Shown: piece after piece, positions 37,155 to 50,200 of the stretch | Numbering within the stretch: position 1 is the first letter of the stretch | Layout of the letters: every line of letters starts with the position of its first letter | IMG/VR virus record: IMGVR_UViG_3300025133_000030 | Location: 89,804 to 153,803 of that record | DNA: 64,000 nt | Source: a virus | Reading direction: 5' to 3' (one strand) | Position numbers and translations under genes: made by a program | The notes under the pieces: model-generated | What the model was told of the DNA's origin: nothing | Seen by the model: the letters and a program-made list of their open reading frames with translations, nothing else | Database searches by the model: none

Positions 37155-38954
37155 ATGAGCAACTCCCGTAAGAACAATCTTTCGATAGATTACACCAGTC
37201 GCGACTTCGAATCAATACGAGAAGATCTTATTGATTATGTAAAAAGATATTATCCAAATACTCACAAAGACTTCAACGAAGCTAGTTTTGGAGCTATGAT
37301 GATAGACACCGTTGCATATGTAGGTGATATGCTGTCATATTATCTCGACTACAGTCTCAACGAGACCTTTCTGACAACCGCGTCAGAGAGAAAAAATGTC
37401 CTAAAGATAGGTCGCCAGCTTGGGTATACATCCCCTGCAGTTGCGTCTTCTGTCGGAGACGTATTTCTTTTCATAAATGTCCCTGCTAAATCTGATGGGT
37501 CGCTAGATTTATCGTATGCTCCTGTTTTGCGAGCGGGAAGTACGTTTGCAACAACCAATAGGAGCGTGTTTACTTTAATATCGGATGTTGATTTTTCAAG
37601 TGCACTCAATACTGTTGTCGTCGCAACCGTTGACGATACGTCTGGCATTCCCCTTAATTATGCAATTCGGGCCCCCGGTAGAGTGGTGTCAGGCGAACGA
37701 AAGCAAGAGACGTACACAGTAGGGTCAGTTGTTGATTTTCTTCGCTTAGAGATCGAAGATTCAAACGTGACAGACGTTATTTCAGTAGTAGATGAGGATG
37801 GCCATGAATACTATGAAGTGGAAGCACTGTCCCAAAACGTAGTGTACAAAGAAGTTACCAACAGGGGTGAGTTCAAAGAGATGGTGCCCTCGATCATTAG
37901 GCCTATTTCTGCACCTCGCCGTTATATCATAGAAAACGCCGGAGGCAGCACTTTTGTGCAGTTCGGCAAAGGTTCGGAAGAAGAACAAACAGCACAAGAT
38001 ATAGTGGATCCCTCAAACGTAGTTCTGGATATATATGGAAAGAATTATATAACAGACTTCTCTTTTGATCCGTCTAAGCTCCAGAGAACTGATAAAATGG
38101 GAATATCGCCATCAAACACTAAGATCTTTGTCACATACAGGACTAACAGCAATGGCAATTCGAATTGTGCCACTGGGGCGCTCAACGCCGTTTTAAGACC
38201 AATATTTAAGTTTGACAACAGGAATTCGTTGACTAGTGCAAATATCTCTTCTACAGCCGGCTCCCTAGAGGTAACAAACCCACAACCAATAGTTGGAGAT
38301 GTTACGACTCCAAACGCGGAGGAGTTGAGGCAGAGGATAATTGGCGTCCATGCAGCGCAAAATAGAGCAGTAACAAAGCAAGATTACATATCTTTAGCCT
38401 ATGCGATGCCTAGTAAGTTCGGCGCAATCAGACGATGTACTGTTCTGCGAGACGCAGATTCTGCAAAAAACAACTTAAATATGTATGTTTTAGCAGAAGA
38501 TACCTCCGGCGCTCTCATTGGAGCAAACAGCGCACTAAAAGATAATCTAAGAGTGTGGATAAACGGGTATAAAATGATATCTGATTCTCTAGACATTATG
38601 GATGCAAGAATAGTAAATTTAGGAATTAGATATTCTATAGTTTCGGATTCTAGCAGAGATTCAAATAAAATCTTAATTGATGCAAACGATGCACTACGAA
38701 ATGAGTTCGCATCCAAGATGGACATAGGCGAGCCATTTTATATTACAAAGATTTTCAAAACTCTTAGTAAGGTCGACGGAGTACTTGATGTTGAAAACGT
38801 AGAGGTAGTAACCAAATCAGGAATAGGATACTCAGACAACTATTTTAACATAAAGAAAAACACAACTCCAGATGGGAGAGTCATAGTTCCTAGGGAGGAT
38901 ATGATTTTCGAAATAAGAGATTTATTCACAGACATTGAAGGTTCTATACGATAA
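37155..38954 (+). CDS. gp6: Baseplate wedge protein, gp6/Baseplate_J-like
   Basis: 599 residues. The opening LSIDYTSRDFESIREDLIDYVK and following FGAMMIDTVAYVGDMLSYYLDYSLNE (read in parts, residues 8-75) match the N-terminus of T4 gp6-type wedge proteins; the centre has NAEELRQRI and AVTKQDYISLA, the Baseplate_J core. gp6 forms the inner ring of the baseplate with gp25 and gp53. The 47-base leader contains AGAGGA before the ATG. The stop overlaps the next gene start. Length is close to T4 gp6 (660). Confidence 0.9.
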   Translation: MSNSRKNNLSIDYTSRDFESIREDLIDYVKRYYPNTHKDFNEASFGAMMIDTVAYVGDMLSYYLDYSLNETFLTTASERKNVLKIGRQLGYTSPAVASSVGDVFLFINVPAKSDGSLDLSYAPVLRAGSTFATTNRSVFTLISDVDFSSALNTVVVATVDDTSGIPLNYAIRAPGRVVSGERKQETYTVGSVVDFLRLEIEDSNVTDVISVVDEDGHEYYEVEALSQNVVYKEVTNRGEFKEMVPSIIRPISAPRRYIIENAGGSTFVQFGKGSEEEQTAQDIVDPSNVVLDIYGKNYITDFSFDPSKLQRTDKMGISPSNTKIFVTYRTNSNGNSNCATGALNAVLRPIFKFDNRNSLTSANISSTAGSLEVTNPQPIVGDVTTPNAEELRQRIIGVHAAQNRAVTKQDYISLAYAMPSKFGAIRRCTVLRDADSAKNNLNMYVLAEDTSGALIGANSALKDNLRVWINGYKMISDSLDIMDARIVNLGIRYSIVSDSSRDSNKILIDANDALRNEFASKMDIGEPFYITKIFKTLSKVDGVLDVENVEVVTKSGIGYSDNYFNIKKNTTPDGRVIVPREDMIFEIRDLFTDIEGSIR

Positions 38955-41248
38955 TGGCTATTCTTAGGTTTACTGCAAGTGCAGACAGCACCATAACAGA
39001 TTCATACAAGCCCGGTCTCACCATACGCGGTACCGGCTCGAACACTGGTGCAGCAGACACAGCTGAGGTTTTTTCAATATACGGTCAAACCAGCGGCTCT
39101 TCTGGTATCGGCACTTCAGTAGAGAGGTCCCGTGCACTATTTACATTCCCTGTTAACGATATTATAGCAAAAAGAACAGCAGGAACCTTGCCTGCTAGTG
39201 GTAGTGTTAATTTTTACTTGAAGCTGAGTAATGCGGTCCATGGAAACTCGCTACCAAAAGACTATGTCTTGGCGATATTGCCAGTATCTAGAAGCTGGAA
39301 TGAAGGAAGGGGTCTAGATCTGGATGAATACTCAAACTTAGGTGTAGTTAATTGGGAGTACGCAAGCACCGATGAGATTTTTGCTAGTGCTTCATTAACA
39401 TTTGGGGACGTAAGTATTTCCAACGGTGCCAAACTATACTTAACGGGATCTAGTGTTGACAGTCCGCACACATTTACAATTAACACTGGAATAGGCACGT
39501 CCACAAAAACTGATATAGCTTTGAACGGTTCCATCAACACAACTGCAAAACTAGCAACAGAACTATCCCGCTCAGTGGAGCTAGCCCGACTGGATGCGAC
39601 TATTGCATTAGATATTCAGCCATCTATTAATTCATCAAATAGCTCAAGGGTAGATTTAGTACAGAAAGTCGGCGGCTTTGCTGGAAATACAACAGTTCAA
39701 GGTACTGTAGTCGATGATACCGTAAGTGTGACAACGGTACAATTTACCGGCGGAGATGACAATACTCCGTGGAATGCTGAGGGCGGAGATTTCAAGACTC
39801 AAATGCCTGCAGTAATATACACACAACAGCTTGACGGCGGAGAAGAGGATGTTTCAATAGATATATCTGAAATGGTGGAGCAATGGATCATAGGATCAGG
39901 TCCATCTGCAGCAGGTTCTCTTAAGTTTAATGACGCGTCTATCGCGGACGGGACAACGCTGATATTGACGGGTTCTAATCCCCTGACTCCATTAACTCTA
40001 ACTTTCGATACTTCCACAGCGACATCTACAGCTACAGTCATCGGCGGCAACGGCGCTTCAAGTGCATCTACCGTCGCGACAAGGGTTCAGGAAGCCATCG
40101 CTGCAGCTAAAGCTGCGGGAACCACTGTTAATATCACAGCAACAGTCAACGGTTCTGACAACACAAAAGTAGATTTAGTTCAAGACGGAGCCGGCTCCGT
40201 GGGGAACACAATAATACAGGGAACATTGGTTGACGACACCACCAGTGTAACAACTACACAATTCCGTGGCGGCGGATTAGCAAATTATGGTCTTGTAATG
40301 AAAATGTCGGGGTCTTTTGAAGATGGCACAAGGACACAATCTTATTACACGAAGAAATTTTTTACTAGAAAGAGTCAATACTTTTATAAGAGGCCGTCGA
40401 TTGAAGCAAGGTGGGATTCTTCTACGGGTGACGACAGAAGTTACTTTTATACTAGCAGTTCGCTAGCCCCCGCTGCAGACAATTTAAACAACGTTTACCT
40501 TTACAATCATGTAAGGGGTCAACTGACCGACATACCAAACTTAGGCGCTGATAACAAAGTGTTCGTGAGTTTATTTACTTCATCTGCCGGCTCTATCGCC
40601 ACCGGCGGCCACGCTGTGCACCTCCCTGTAGGTGGCGGAGTTCAAAAGGCTCTTGGCCAACTGGTGACAGGATCTAGGGTTTCTACTGGTATTTATAGTG
40701 CTAGTTTTGCCTACACTGGCTCTAGTAGATTATACGATGTTTGGCGCACCGGCTCTGCAGCTCAAGTAAATGCCGGAACAGCCGGCTTTAGCGCTGTTTT
40801 TCACACAGGGACCATTGAACCAAAGCAGTTTGGTGCAGGAAATGTAAATTCATCGAATTATGAAAGCCCATATGTAACAGCTGTTCCCGGCTTTAGGCCA
40901 TCATACACCAACATGGGCACAGAAAGATTCAGAGTCACAGCTAGAAAGCGCTTTTGGAATCCCAATATTTACTCTGTGGCCAATCAGGCTACATCAGAAG
41001 AGATAGAAATAGTTAGAAATGGGTTTTATAAGATCTATAGAGTTTCTGATGATTATGTTGTTGTGCCCTATGGCACCGGCAGTATCAACCACACAAAGCT
41101 TTCATATGATCGAGACGGCAATTATTTTGATCTAGACATGTCTTTGTTTGAGCAGGATTTTGCATATGCAGTCAAGTTTGTATATTATGTAAATGGCAAC
41201 TATCACGAACAGCCAGAGGTCTTTAAATTTAGAGTTGAGGCAGTATGA
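38954..41248 (+). CDS. Fibre-like virion protein with duplicated domain
   Basis: 764 residues. The N-terminal 140 residues (RFTASADSTITDSYKP, later SRSWNEGRGLDLDEYSNLG) resemble DNRLRE-type beta-sandwich domains of secreted and virion proteins. A domain of about 110 residues then occurs twice, at about 153-266 and 326-441, each ending VDLVQ...GNT-QGT-VDDT-SVTT-QF-GG. The C-terminal 120 residues form a beta-rich cap (FRVTARKRFWNPN onwards). TAATG links it to gp6 and its stop overlaps the giant LamG gene. Probably a baseplate-attached fibre or adhesin. Related modules occur in two other proteins of this block. Confidence 0.72.
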   Translation: MAILRFTASADSTITDSYKPGLTIRGTGSNTGAADTAEVFSIYGQTSGSSGIGTSVERSRALFTFPVNDIIAKRTAGTLPASGSVNFYLKLSNAVHGNSLPKDYVLAILPVSRSWNEGRGLDLDEYSNLGVVNWEYASTDEIFASASLTFGDVSISNGAKLYLTGSSVDSPHTFTINTGIGTSTKTDIALNGSINTTAKLATELSRSVELARLDATIALDIQPSINSSNSSRVDLVQKVGGFAGNTTVQGTVVDDTVSVTTVQFTGGDDNTPWNAEGGDFKTQMPAVIYTQQLDGGEEDVSIDISEMVEQWIIGSGPSAAGSLKFNDASIADGTTLILTGSNPLTPLTLTFDTSTATSTATVIGGNGASSASTVATRVQEAIAAAKAAGTTVNITATVNGSDNTKVDLVQDGAGSVGNTIIQGTLVDDTTSVTTTQFRGGGLANYGLVMKMSGSFEDGTRTQSYYTKKFFTRKSQYFYKRPSIEARWDSSTGDDRSYFYTSSSLAPAADNLNNVYLYNHVRGQLTDIPNLGADNKVFVSLFTSSAGSIATGGHAVHLPVGGGVQKALGQLVTGSRVSTGIYSASFAYTGSSRLYDVWRTGSAAQVNAGTAGFSAVFHTGTIEPKQFGAGNVNSSNYESPYVTAVPGFRPSYTNMGTERFRVTARKRFWNPNIYSVANQATSEEIEIVRNGFYKIYRVSDDYVVVPYGTGSINHTKLSYDRDGNYFDLDMSLFEQDFAYAVKFVYYVNGNYHEQPEVFKFRVEAV

Positions 41249-44200
41249 GCATTAAAAAGCATTTTGAAGAAGGCGCTCACTTGGTGAAGCCTTTCAAAAC
41301 TATCAAAGAGCTGACAGAAGGAGAAGTAGAATCTCCAGATTTCCTTAGAAATGTCGCAGACTCTCACAGAAGATTCCGCGCACCTCTAGATTATAGCACT
41401 GCGTCTAATTTTGTTAAGTTCGGAATGGCCGAAGATTATTATGTTGACTCAATCAAGAGAATATATAACACCTTTCCTTATGATGGTTCGCTGGCTGAAA
41501 AGCAACAATGGGAAAACGACTCGTCAGGCCTTGATCTATATCTATTAGAAAATGGATACCCACGCTCAACAGGTTATGCTATATTTAACCCTGCCAGTGC
41601 ATGGGTAGCTGCAGGTGGATCCCCTTTTGATAACAACTATGGTAAGCCAGCCACTATGGAGTATATATCTATAAAAGGTGGACCCAATTCAGACCCTGAT
41701 GAATCTAGCATAAGAAAGGTTTTTCCTGATTCTCAATTTTCAGGCTCAGCCAATTTATATAATACTGCCAGCTTTAGGGAGTCTAATCTAAAGATAGACG
41801 GCGCTCAAGGTAATACAGTTGAATTTTGGATGAACAAGTCTGCGATCTTAAATGACGACACGAAAACAAAAAGAGAAGTTATCTTTGACCTTCACAACGG
41901 CCAAGCTCAAAATAGCGCAAACTATGGACGGTTGAGGATTGAATTAAACGGCGCAGCCGTCGCTTCTCCTTTTTTGGTGACATATTTATCCGGAGCAATA
42001 AGCTCAAACGCAAATAACGATGTTGGGACAACTGTTGTTCCCAACCGCTTCGCGAATCAGGTGATTGGCTCCGGAATAACACCCGCTACGGTAGCTGACG
42101 GAAACTGGCATCATTATGCTTTTACTTTTGCCAATAGTGGAACAGCTGTCGAGAGCAAGTTGTACATAGATGGTCAACTAAACCACACATTGACGCTTGC
42201 TGATGAGTCTGTGGGCGAGGTTAGGTACGCACTACAAGGAACCATCGGAGCCTTGGCTACAATTCCTTACGAGGCAGCCAACGGCGCGATCGTGGCCACC
42301 ACCGGTTGGGGTAAACTGTCTGGATCTCTTGACGATTTTAGATTTTGGAAAACCAAGAGAACTTCAAAAGAAATTGGAAGAAACTGGTATTTCCCAGTTG
42401 GAGGCGGAACAAACACAGACACTTCAAACACAAAGTTGGGTGTATACTTCAAGTTCAACGAAGGCATCACAGCAGATGCTTCTACTGATTCAACTGTTTT
42501 GGACTATTCTGGTCGAATCTCCAACGGAACTTGGACAGGGTATTCTTCCAACTCACGAAACACTGGCTCAGCCTTTTTATCATCTAGTTATGGGTTTGCT
42601 GAGTTTGAAGATCCTATAGTTCATGCGTCGCACCCTAGTGTAACCAATTTCTTAAATGCATACACGGTAGAAGGTCAGGCTTACGACAGCACAAACAATT
42701 CTGCAATTTTTCATTCTTTGCCGCACTGGATTACAGAAGCTGACGAAAGAACAGGGAATACTCATCTTAGAAAGTTGACACAGATTATATCAAGCTATTT
42801 TGATACAGCTTTCGCCCAAATTGAACAACTAGGCAAAGTCAAAGATAAAGAATATGTAACAGGCTCCTTCGAAAAGCCCATAGCGATAATGGATGAGGTA
42901 CTCAGATCAACAGGGTTAGTCGTACCAGAGTTGTTTGTCGACGCTGAAATTATTGAATCTATAACAAACAGAGACGAAGGTAGACTCTATGAAACCGAAC
43001 TTAATGAAGTTAAGAATCTGATATACAAGAATATCTACAACAACATAAACTATATTTACAAATCAAAAGGTGCAGAAAAGTCTGCTCGAAACTTGATTCG
43101 ATGCTTTGGTGTAGATAGTGAACTTGTTGAGATTAATTTCTATTCTGATAACCACGATTTTGTGTTTGAGGACGACATAGAAGAGGTCTCCCTTAGGAAG
43201 AAATATATAGATTTTCACCATACAGCATCACATGGCGGCACAATATATAATTTTACAGAGACGAAAAACACGAATTTCGCGGGCTTTGTGTCTGGCACCA
43301 TCGCCGAAGTCGGAAACGGTGGACTTGCAACAACGACAGAAGCAGAGTTTATATTCCCGAGAGAATTCGCAGACCACGGTCAAGAAGAGACTCTCCGAGG
43401 CGTCAACACTCTCTTGTCCTCTTCTCTGTTTGGTTGCCATACTCCAGTTACAACTACTGGCAAGTGGGCAGCAGCAGCCTCCGATGCTTCCAATTTCCAA
43501 GTGCTGTGTGTGAGAGAATCTTTAACAGGGCCAAATAGCAGAAATGCAAAATTCATGCTAGTTTGTGATCACGGACAAGAAGGTGGCCCTCGATATATCG
43601 GTGCAGGCGGCGATAAGACTGGAGCGGTTCAAACTGGAGAACTTACAAGTTCTTACTATCAAGATGTTTTTGACAATCAAAAGTGGAATTTTGCAGTAAG
43701 AATAAAGCCACTAGTATTTCCTATGGCGAACATGCTCGGTTCAGTTTCTGCTGCTCCCGATTATATTGTAGAATTTGTCGGAATGAATTGCGATGCAGGC
43801 TACATAACAGAGCAGTTTACACTGACGGCTTCAGTGGGGAAAGTAAAAGCCAAAAGCCTAATATCGTCAGCTAAAGGCTTTTATCTTGGAGCACATAGGG
43901 ATGACTTCAGTGGCACCCTGTTAACTGGTTCAGATTGCCGCGCTGGAGGCCTAAGACATTGGTTATCATATCTCGATAACGATGAAATAAAGGCCCATGC
44001 GATATCACCCGACAATGTCGGTGTAAGTATGCCCGGAAAGAACTACTTCTCCTTCGAGGGCCACGGAGCTGCTGTATCGAACAAGGGCAATGTTGAGGTG
44101 CCAAAGATAGACACTCTGGTGTTGAATTGGGACTTTAATGATGTAACCGGTTCCGCGACAGATGGAACTTTCGCAGTTAGGGATATTTCAAGAAGCGGTT

Positions 44201-47200
44201 CGACCAACGGCCTGTTCTCAATTGATAGCAAGTACGCCAGACTAGAGAACATATTAAGAAAAAATCATGCTGCACGAGGCCTCGGTTTTCCAGCAAGTGA
44301 TACTAAAAATATCGCAGATGTAAATTATGTGTACTCTGCTAGAAAAAAACTGCCAGAAAGTATTGCCGGCGCGGACATGACAAAAGTATTAACAGATGAA
44401 GAAAGGCTATTCAGAAGAGATTTTAAGCCAAAGAAATATTATGCATATGTTGAAAAGAGTATGTACAACTCAATTTCTAAAGAGATGCTCAAGATGTTCT
44501 CTTCCATCAAGGACTTCAATAATCTTGTTGGGTCACCAGTAAACAGATACAGGCAAAGCTACAAAGCGTTAAACAAATTAAGACAACTATTCTTTGATAG
44601 GGTCGACAACACACCAAGTATAGAGAAGTATTTAAATTTCTATAAGTGGATAGACTCATCGATCACTATAATGGTCAGTCAGCTGCTACCAGCCTCTCTT
44701 GCTAGCTCTGAGGAATTAAGGGACGTCATTGAGAGTCACGTACTTGAGAGAAATAAGTATCGCTCTAAGTTCCCAACTGTCATAAGAGAAAATGCAGAGT
44801 TTGAAACAACGGTAAGAAACGCCGGCGATGCCCCAGAGTGGGGAATAGGCACTCCACAGTTACCCGGATCTGCACCAGATCAAAGCAAAAAGGCCGAATG
44901 GTGGAAGACTCGTGCTGAACGTGATCGATCTCACGGCGGCCCAGATAGCTCCAATTCTGTAAATTTGGGTAGCGGAAACAGCGCAGTTGATTCCAATCGC
45001 GAATCCATTAGGAGAATCGCCGCGAGAAAGATAAAGGGCTTAGGGTATCTTAAGAAATCAACACCAAGTCCCGGTCGCCTCTATATTAATAAAGAAGAGC
45101 TGTATACAGGAGGCTCAAACAGTCATATAAACAGAAAGCCAGATTTCCACAGGCCATTCACAAAAGCTACAGCTCAAAACGATGGCCAATTAACCGCGAC
45201 GACCTCTATATCTTCATCTTTTATTAACAATGACCCAAGAACAGGCAAGGAAAAGATAAATCATACAATAGAGTTAAATGCCGCAGCCGAAAAACAGATA
45301 CCAAATGATAGAGGCTATTCTGAAGATATGCCTAGCGGCGAAAAATATGTTCCATTTTCATTCTACAGTTCCTCACTAGACAATGTAAATTATCTAAGCT
45401 CAGTGCATCTTTTCCAGCCAGCTTCGGATATTACAAACATCCATATGGACCACTACGGTCCAGACTATCAGATACCCATGCAGGGCCCGTTCACTGAAAC
45501 TCACGTTGGCGGAAACCAACACAGGCATATCCCGATTAATACAACTTCTGGATCTACATCAGCAGAAATAGGCAAAGCACCCTTCGTAGCACTAGACCAC
45601 GCAACGAGCCGGCCAGAAGCATATAAGTTGATGTTTACTTCGAATGGCTTCAAGTTAAAAGCACCAGATATTCCTGCAACTCTTTTTAGAGACGAGACAG
45701 CCAAGAGGCCAGTTAACATAAGGAATATAAAAACAAGTTCGTCCGGCAACCACAACACTGCTGGCAACTACGAAAAAGATTACCAGATAATATCCACGAA
45801 TGGGAGAGACACTAATAATAGATATTTCACTCGGGCTCAGTCTGATGCAAGCTTGGTTTTTGATTTGGATTCATCAAATATAATACAAAACCTTAATGAT
45901 TCTCCAATCTTTTTGACCATGCATGATCATGCAAAGATTCGCTGGGATAATTTGCAGACGGATCACGTCTTTGTAACTAGGTTTTCTCCCTTGGGCGCCC
46001 CAGAAACATCTGGAGATGCTCTCGGAGGTTATGGGTTAGACCATAGGAGTTCTCAATATTCTATATATAGTTCAATAAACTATAGGAATGAATTAGCGAG
46101 AAGTCTTGTAAACAACAAATCACAAGATCATGTTAATCAATTTGGTTTTGATTCTTGCGTTGTTTCTTCAATTGAGGGCTCGATGGTAAATGACGTTGAC
46201 GGTATCCTCGATGGCATCGATTATCAAGATGATTTCACCCTTGCAGAACAACCTCTTCGAGGTTACTCTTGGGCCCCGAATTATTTACAAAATGTTGGTG
46301 ATTGCATATCCACAACTACGGTGAGAGGGTTTTATTACGAACCTCTGACTGTCGGCTACAAGAGATTGGAAGATGGTTCTTTTTCTAGCGCCGGCGTAGA
46401 CAAGGTTCTCAGAGGAAATCAAGCCGCACCGATACATAAAACTAACAGAAATGCTGAATATTACTATGATTTAAGCGAAGCTAAAACGAAAAAGAAGTAT
46501 GATAACTTCTTTGTACAGCATCAGATACCAAGAAGCGACTTGCAATATTCTTGGATAACTGGCTCCGCCGCCACCGGGTTTACCCGGACCGCATATTACT
46601 TTGGCTTCACTAGGGACTGGAAAACAGACCGCGATACTATAAAATGGCTCCCCAAAGCTGAAGAATTTGGAAATATAGTTCTATCAACCACTCCAAATTA
46701 CGGTCTCGCAGTGTTGGGCAGCACATACGAAGCCAACGCTTATTATGTTGATTTTACGGGCCTGAACACCGTTATCGTAGATAGGCCCGATACCGTTAGT
46801 ACATCAACGTCCTCCGGCGCTAATACTTTGAGTTCAGGCATTGCAGCTGTTGCTTCATATAGTTGGATTTCATCTTATTATCGCGATTACGAGACATTTT
46901 ACAATCCAGATATTTGGGGTTATGGTACCAATACAAGTATCTATGCAGATTCAAACACCATCGGGGTTACTGCCACTGGAAAGACCCTTAACGCAATTCT
47001 CTTGAATCGCAACGGGCCGTATGGGTACCCAACATGGAAACAGATCAGAACTGGTGAGACTTCTTTAATAGCTAGAAATATGAAAAAGGACAACAGAATT
47101 TCTGTCGCCTCAATTAGGACAGAGAGCGTTGTAGGTTCGCAATCCGACAAAAAAGAAATAGTCACATTCGAGAATTTCTTCGAGGCACCGTTATCCATCT

Positions 47201-50200
47201 CTAGGCCAACCATGTTATCTGAAACAATCGCACCCGGAACAGATCAAGAGAGGGTGTCTTATAGTCTCATAACTTATCCAAATAACGTTGATATGTTTTC
47301 GGCAACCTCTCTCACAAACAAAGCATTTGTTGCAAGAAAAGACCATCGGTTCCCTCTTGAGTCATACGAGACAGCCTCATACGTCGAGCCCATATACCCT
47401 GCATCAGGAAATATGTTTTTCCAAAAGGTTAGAGAAAGAAACAATTTTGTTATTGATTACTGGCATAGCGATAGGCTCATTAGGTCCGCATCCTACGATT
47501 CAGAAAATTCTTATGGAAACCCCATCCCAGCTCAGAGTATTTGGTCTCTGGATGGTCAACTGGGCGAAACTGGAGCAAGCACTGAGGGCCTGAGGCTAGT
47601 CACTCATATGAACACTGGCCAAAATGGAGAAGGGGAACTTCTGAATGATTATGTGACATGGCACAATGGTGGATATCAAGAAGTAACACACAGCATTATA
47701 GCAACGACGTTGAATCCGCGCCTTGGTGCGTTGTATACCAGAAGAGCCCCGCGTTATTATTTAAGGTATGATAGCAAGGACGATCTTGTCCTTGCGTGGC
47801 ACCATGCTTCTGGTGCACCAATATATGAGGTAACAGGGGCAGGGGAACACAATGTAATATATGACACTTATTATCAGTATTCAGAAGAACTCCGCGCCGC
47901 AGGAAAGGATCATTCCATAGTTCCGGAGTTTAGAATATCCGATCACATGCACTTTTATACAGAAGAAGCAGGTATGGACTTTTCCAGTCAATATTTAACA
48001 GGAGCCCTGTCTTTGACAGGTTCAGATATAAGCGATAGTTCGCAAGCATCTTTTTATAAGACCTACACCAATACGGACTTTATGAAGTTATTTTCTTATA
48101 TCAAGGACCCGGCCGCCGATTCACGAGAATCGAACGTCAATTCTATCACCCTGACTTGTAGGGCTCTTAAGAAGTTTATCCCGTACAAGGGCCTTCAGCC
48201 CTCTGAACGAACTTTGCAATTAGCGACAATGTTTTCTCAGTCATACTACAGAGGGGGAGTTCTTTCTAACGAGGGTTCGAACGTTCAGGCTGAGAGAGGT
48301 GCAAATCATATAAGGCCAATCAACTCAATATTTTTCGCCCCGGGGATAATGTATAATACAATAAAATCTGGCATAGCAGTAGATTACCCAGTCATGACCG
48401 CGTCATTTAATATGTCTCACGTGACAGGCACGACCCAGATCATGCAAATAGGAAAAGAGGAACAGCTCCGCCGCGGCGTCGAACCTGCTGATGCCGAACA
48501 TTTCGACCGGTATGATCACGATACATTTATGAGGATGACTCAAGCAAATCATATTGACACATCTCCTCATCCAAGAAGAGCGATAAGTTCTTCCGCCGGC
48601 AGCAACGATTCTAGATTTGACTTCAGGGTTCCCTTTGAAGCGCTAATAGAACCAGAAAGGTATTTGCCTAAAACTTTCACAGTTGTCGATGCAGAGGGGT
48701 GGCACCCAAGTGCTTCTTTGAATGTGACAAGTACGTTCATGCCAGTCGAACAAAGGCAATATAAATTAGCTGTGAACAACTTTTTGGCAGAAACTGTCTC
48801 CTTTTTCTTAAGAGATGGCAAATTGACATCAATGAGGTCACTGCCAGAAAGCAGTTTCCAACTAACTGAAACAGATTCTATAAAAGAACAATACAAGATG
48901 AGGGTTTATTTGTCAAAAGATGAATCATCAATTAACACCCTGTTTCCCGAGTTGGCGTCTGGATCGTGGGGTCAAATAACAGGCTCATCTCTTGAGGGGT
49001 CATCATCTTTTTTCATGTATGAAAGGCCTTCTGCTTTCGGTCCTCCGGTACACTCTGTGGAGGCGGTTTATGGATCTGTACAGTCAGCAAAACACCCTAG
49101 ATTTGGCACAGGGTTCAGACCATATACGCCACCATATTATGATGGTCATGCTTATGCAGAAATTACTTTTACGCCCCCCGTGGGAACGTCGGCACCATAT
49201 AAACTTAGTGATATTAAAAATGCGGAGAACACTACGGTCACATACCATAGAGACCCCGGAGCGGTTCGCATTTACGACGACATGATAAATTCAAGTAGCT
49301 ATGAATATCGCGCCCTAGACTACACTTCAGGGTCGTCAGACATTTACGTGGAGACGCCTGCCAACGGAGTTGCGTCATATTCTGATAACTGTATAAACCA
49401 TAGAAGTGCAATGCAGTTAAATTCTTCACTCAATTTATTCTCGGAGGTATTGATTCCGTCTATCATCGAAGACTCTTCGGGTAAAGTCAAAGAAGTTAGA
49501 AAAGGAAAAAATAACGAAGAAAAGGCTTGGGTTATACAAACTAAATTTGAAACTCCTATCATGGATTTTTCACCTGTTTCGGCGTCACTCCAGTTCATCA
49601 GCGACTCAGGTCCAATTCAGCATACCGGAGAGAGTGTACTAACACACAAGGACCCCGTGGTGACAACTAGAGGAATGTGGCACCAGCACGCTTCAGCTTC
49701 ACTCGACTCTGATGTTGGAGTTAAGTTGTTTATTGATGACTCTTTTATAGAGTCGTCTGACATTGCTGCTTCCGCAATAATGAGAATGCCTCTTCCGACT
49801 AGCATTGTTCAGCAAGATTTCCTAATAATTACGGACTCATCAGGAAATAGAGTTCACTTTGTGTTTGTAAAATCTGGAGTCATTCCAGCGGACAACGTCG
49901 CGACCGCATTGTATTATGTGGACATTAAGACCACCACCGAGTTATACGACACTAGAAATGCTCTCGTGAATAAAATTAATTCGACAACAGGTAATCATGG
50001 ATACACAGCCGAATTTTTTGATGTTGACGCCTTTATGATCTTTCACAGAGAAAAGGGGAAGGTAGGCAATAACACTGGCCTACCGGTAAAAACAAGAAGA
50101 AGTCAGTTTGGTTCTGAAACAAATCCGCTCGGCCGCTCCGGAGTCCGCGGAGCACATACTGTTGGGAAAGAATACGCATTTATGGGTAAAAATACCGTCA

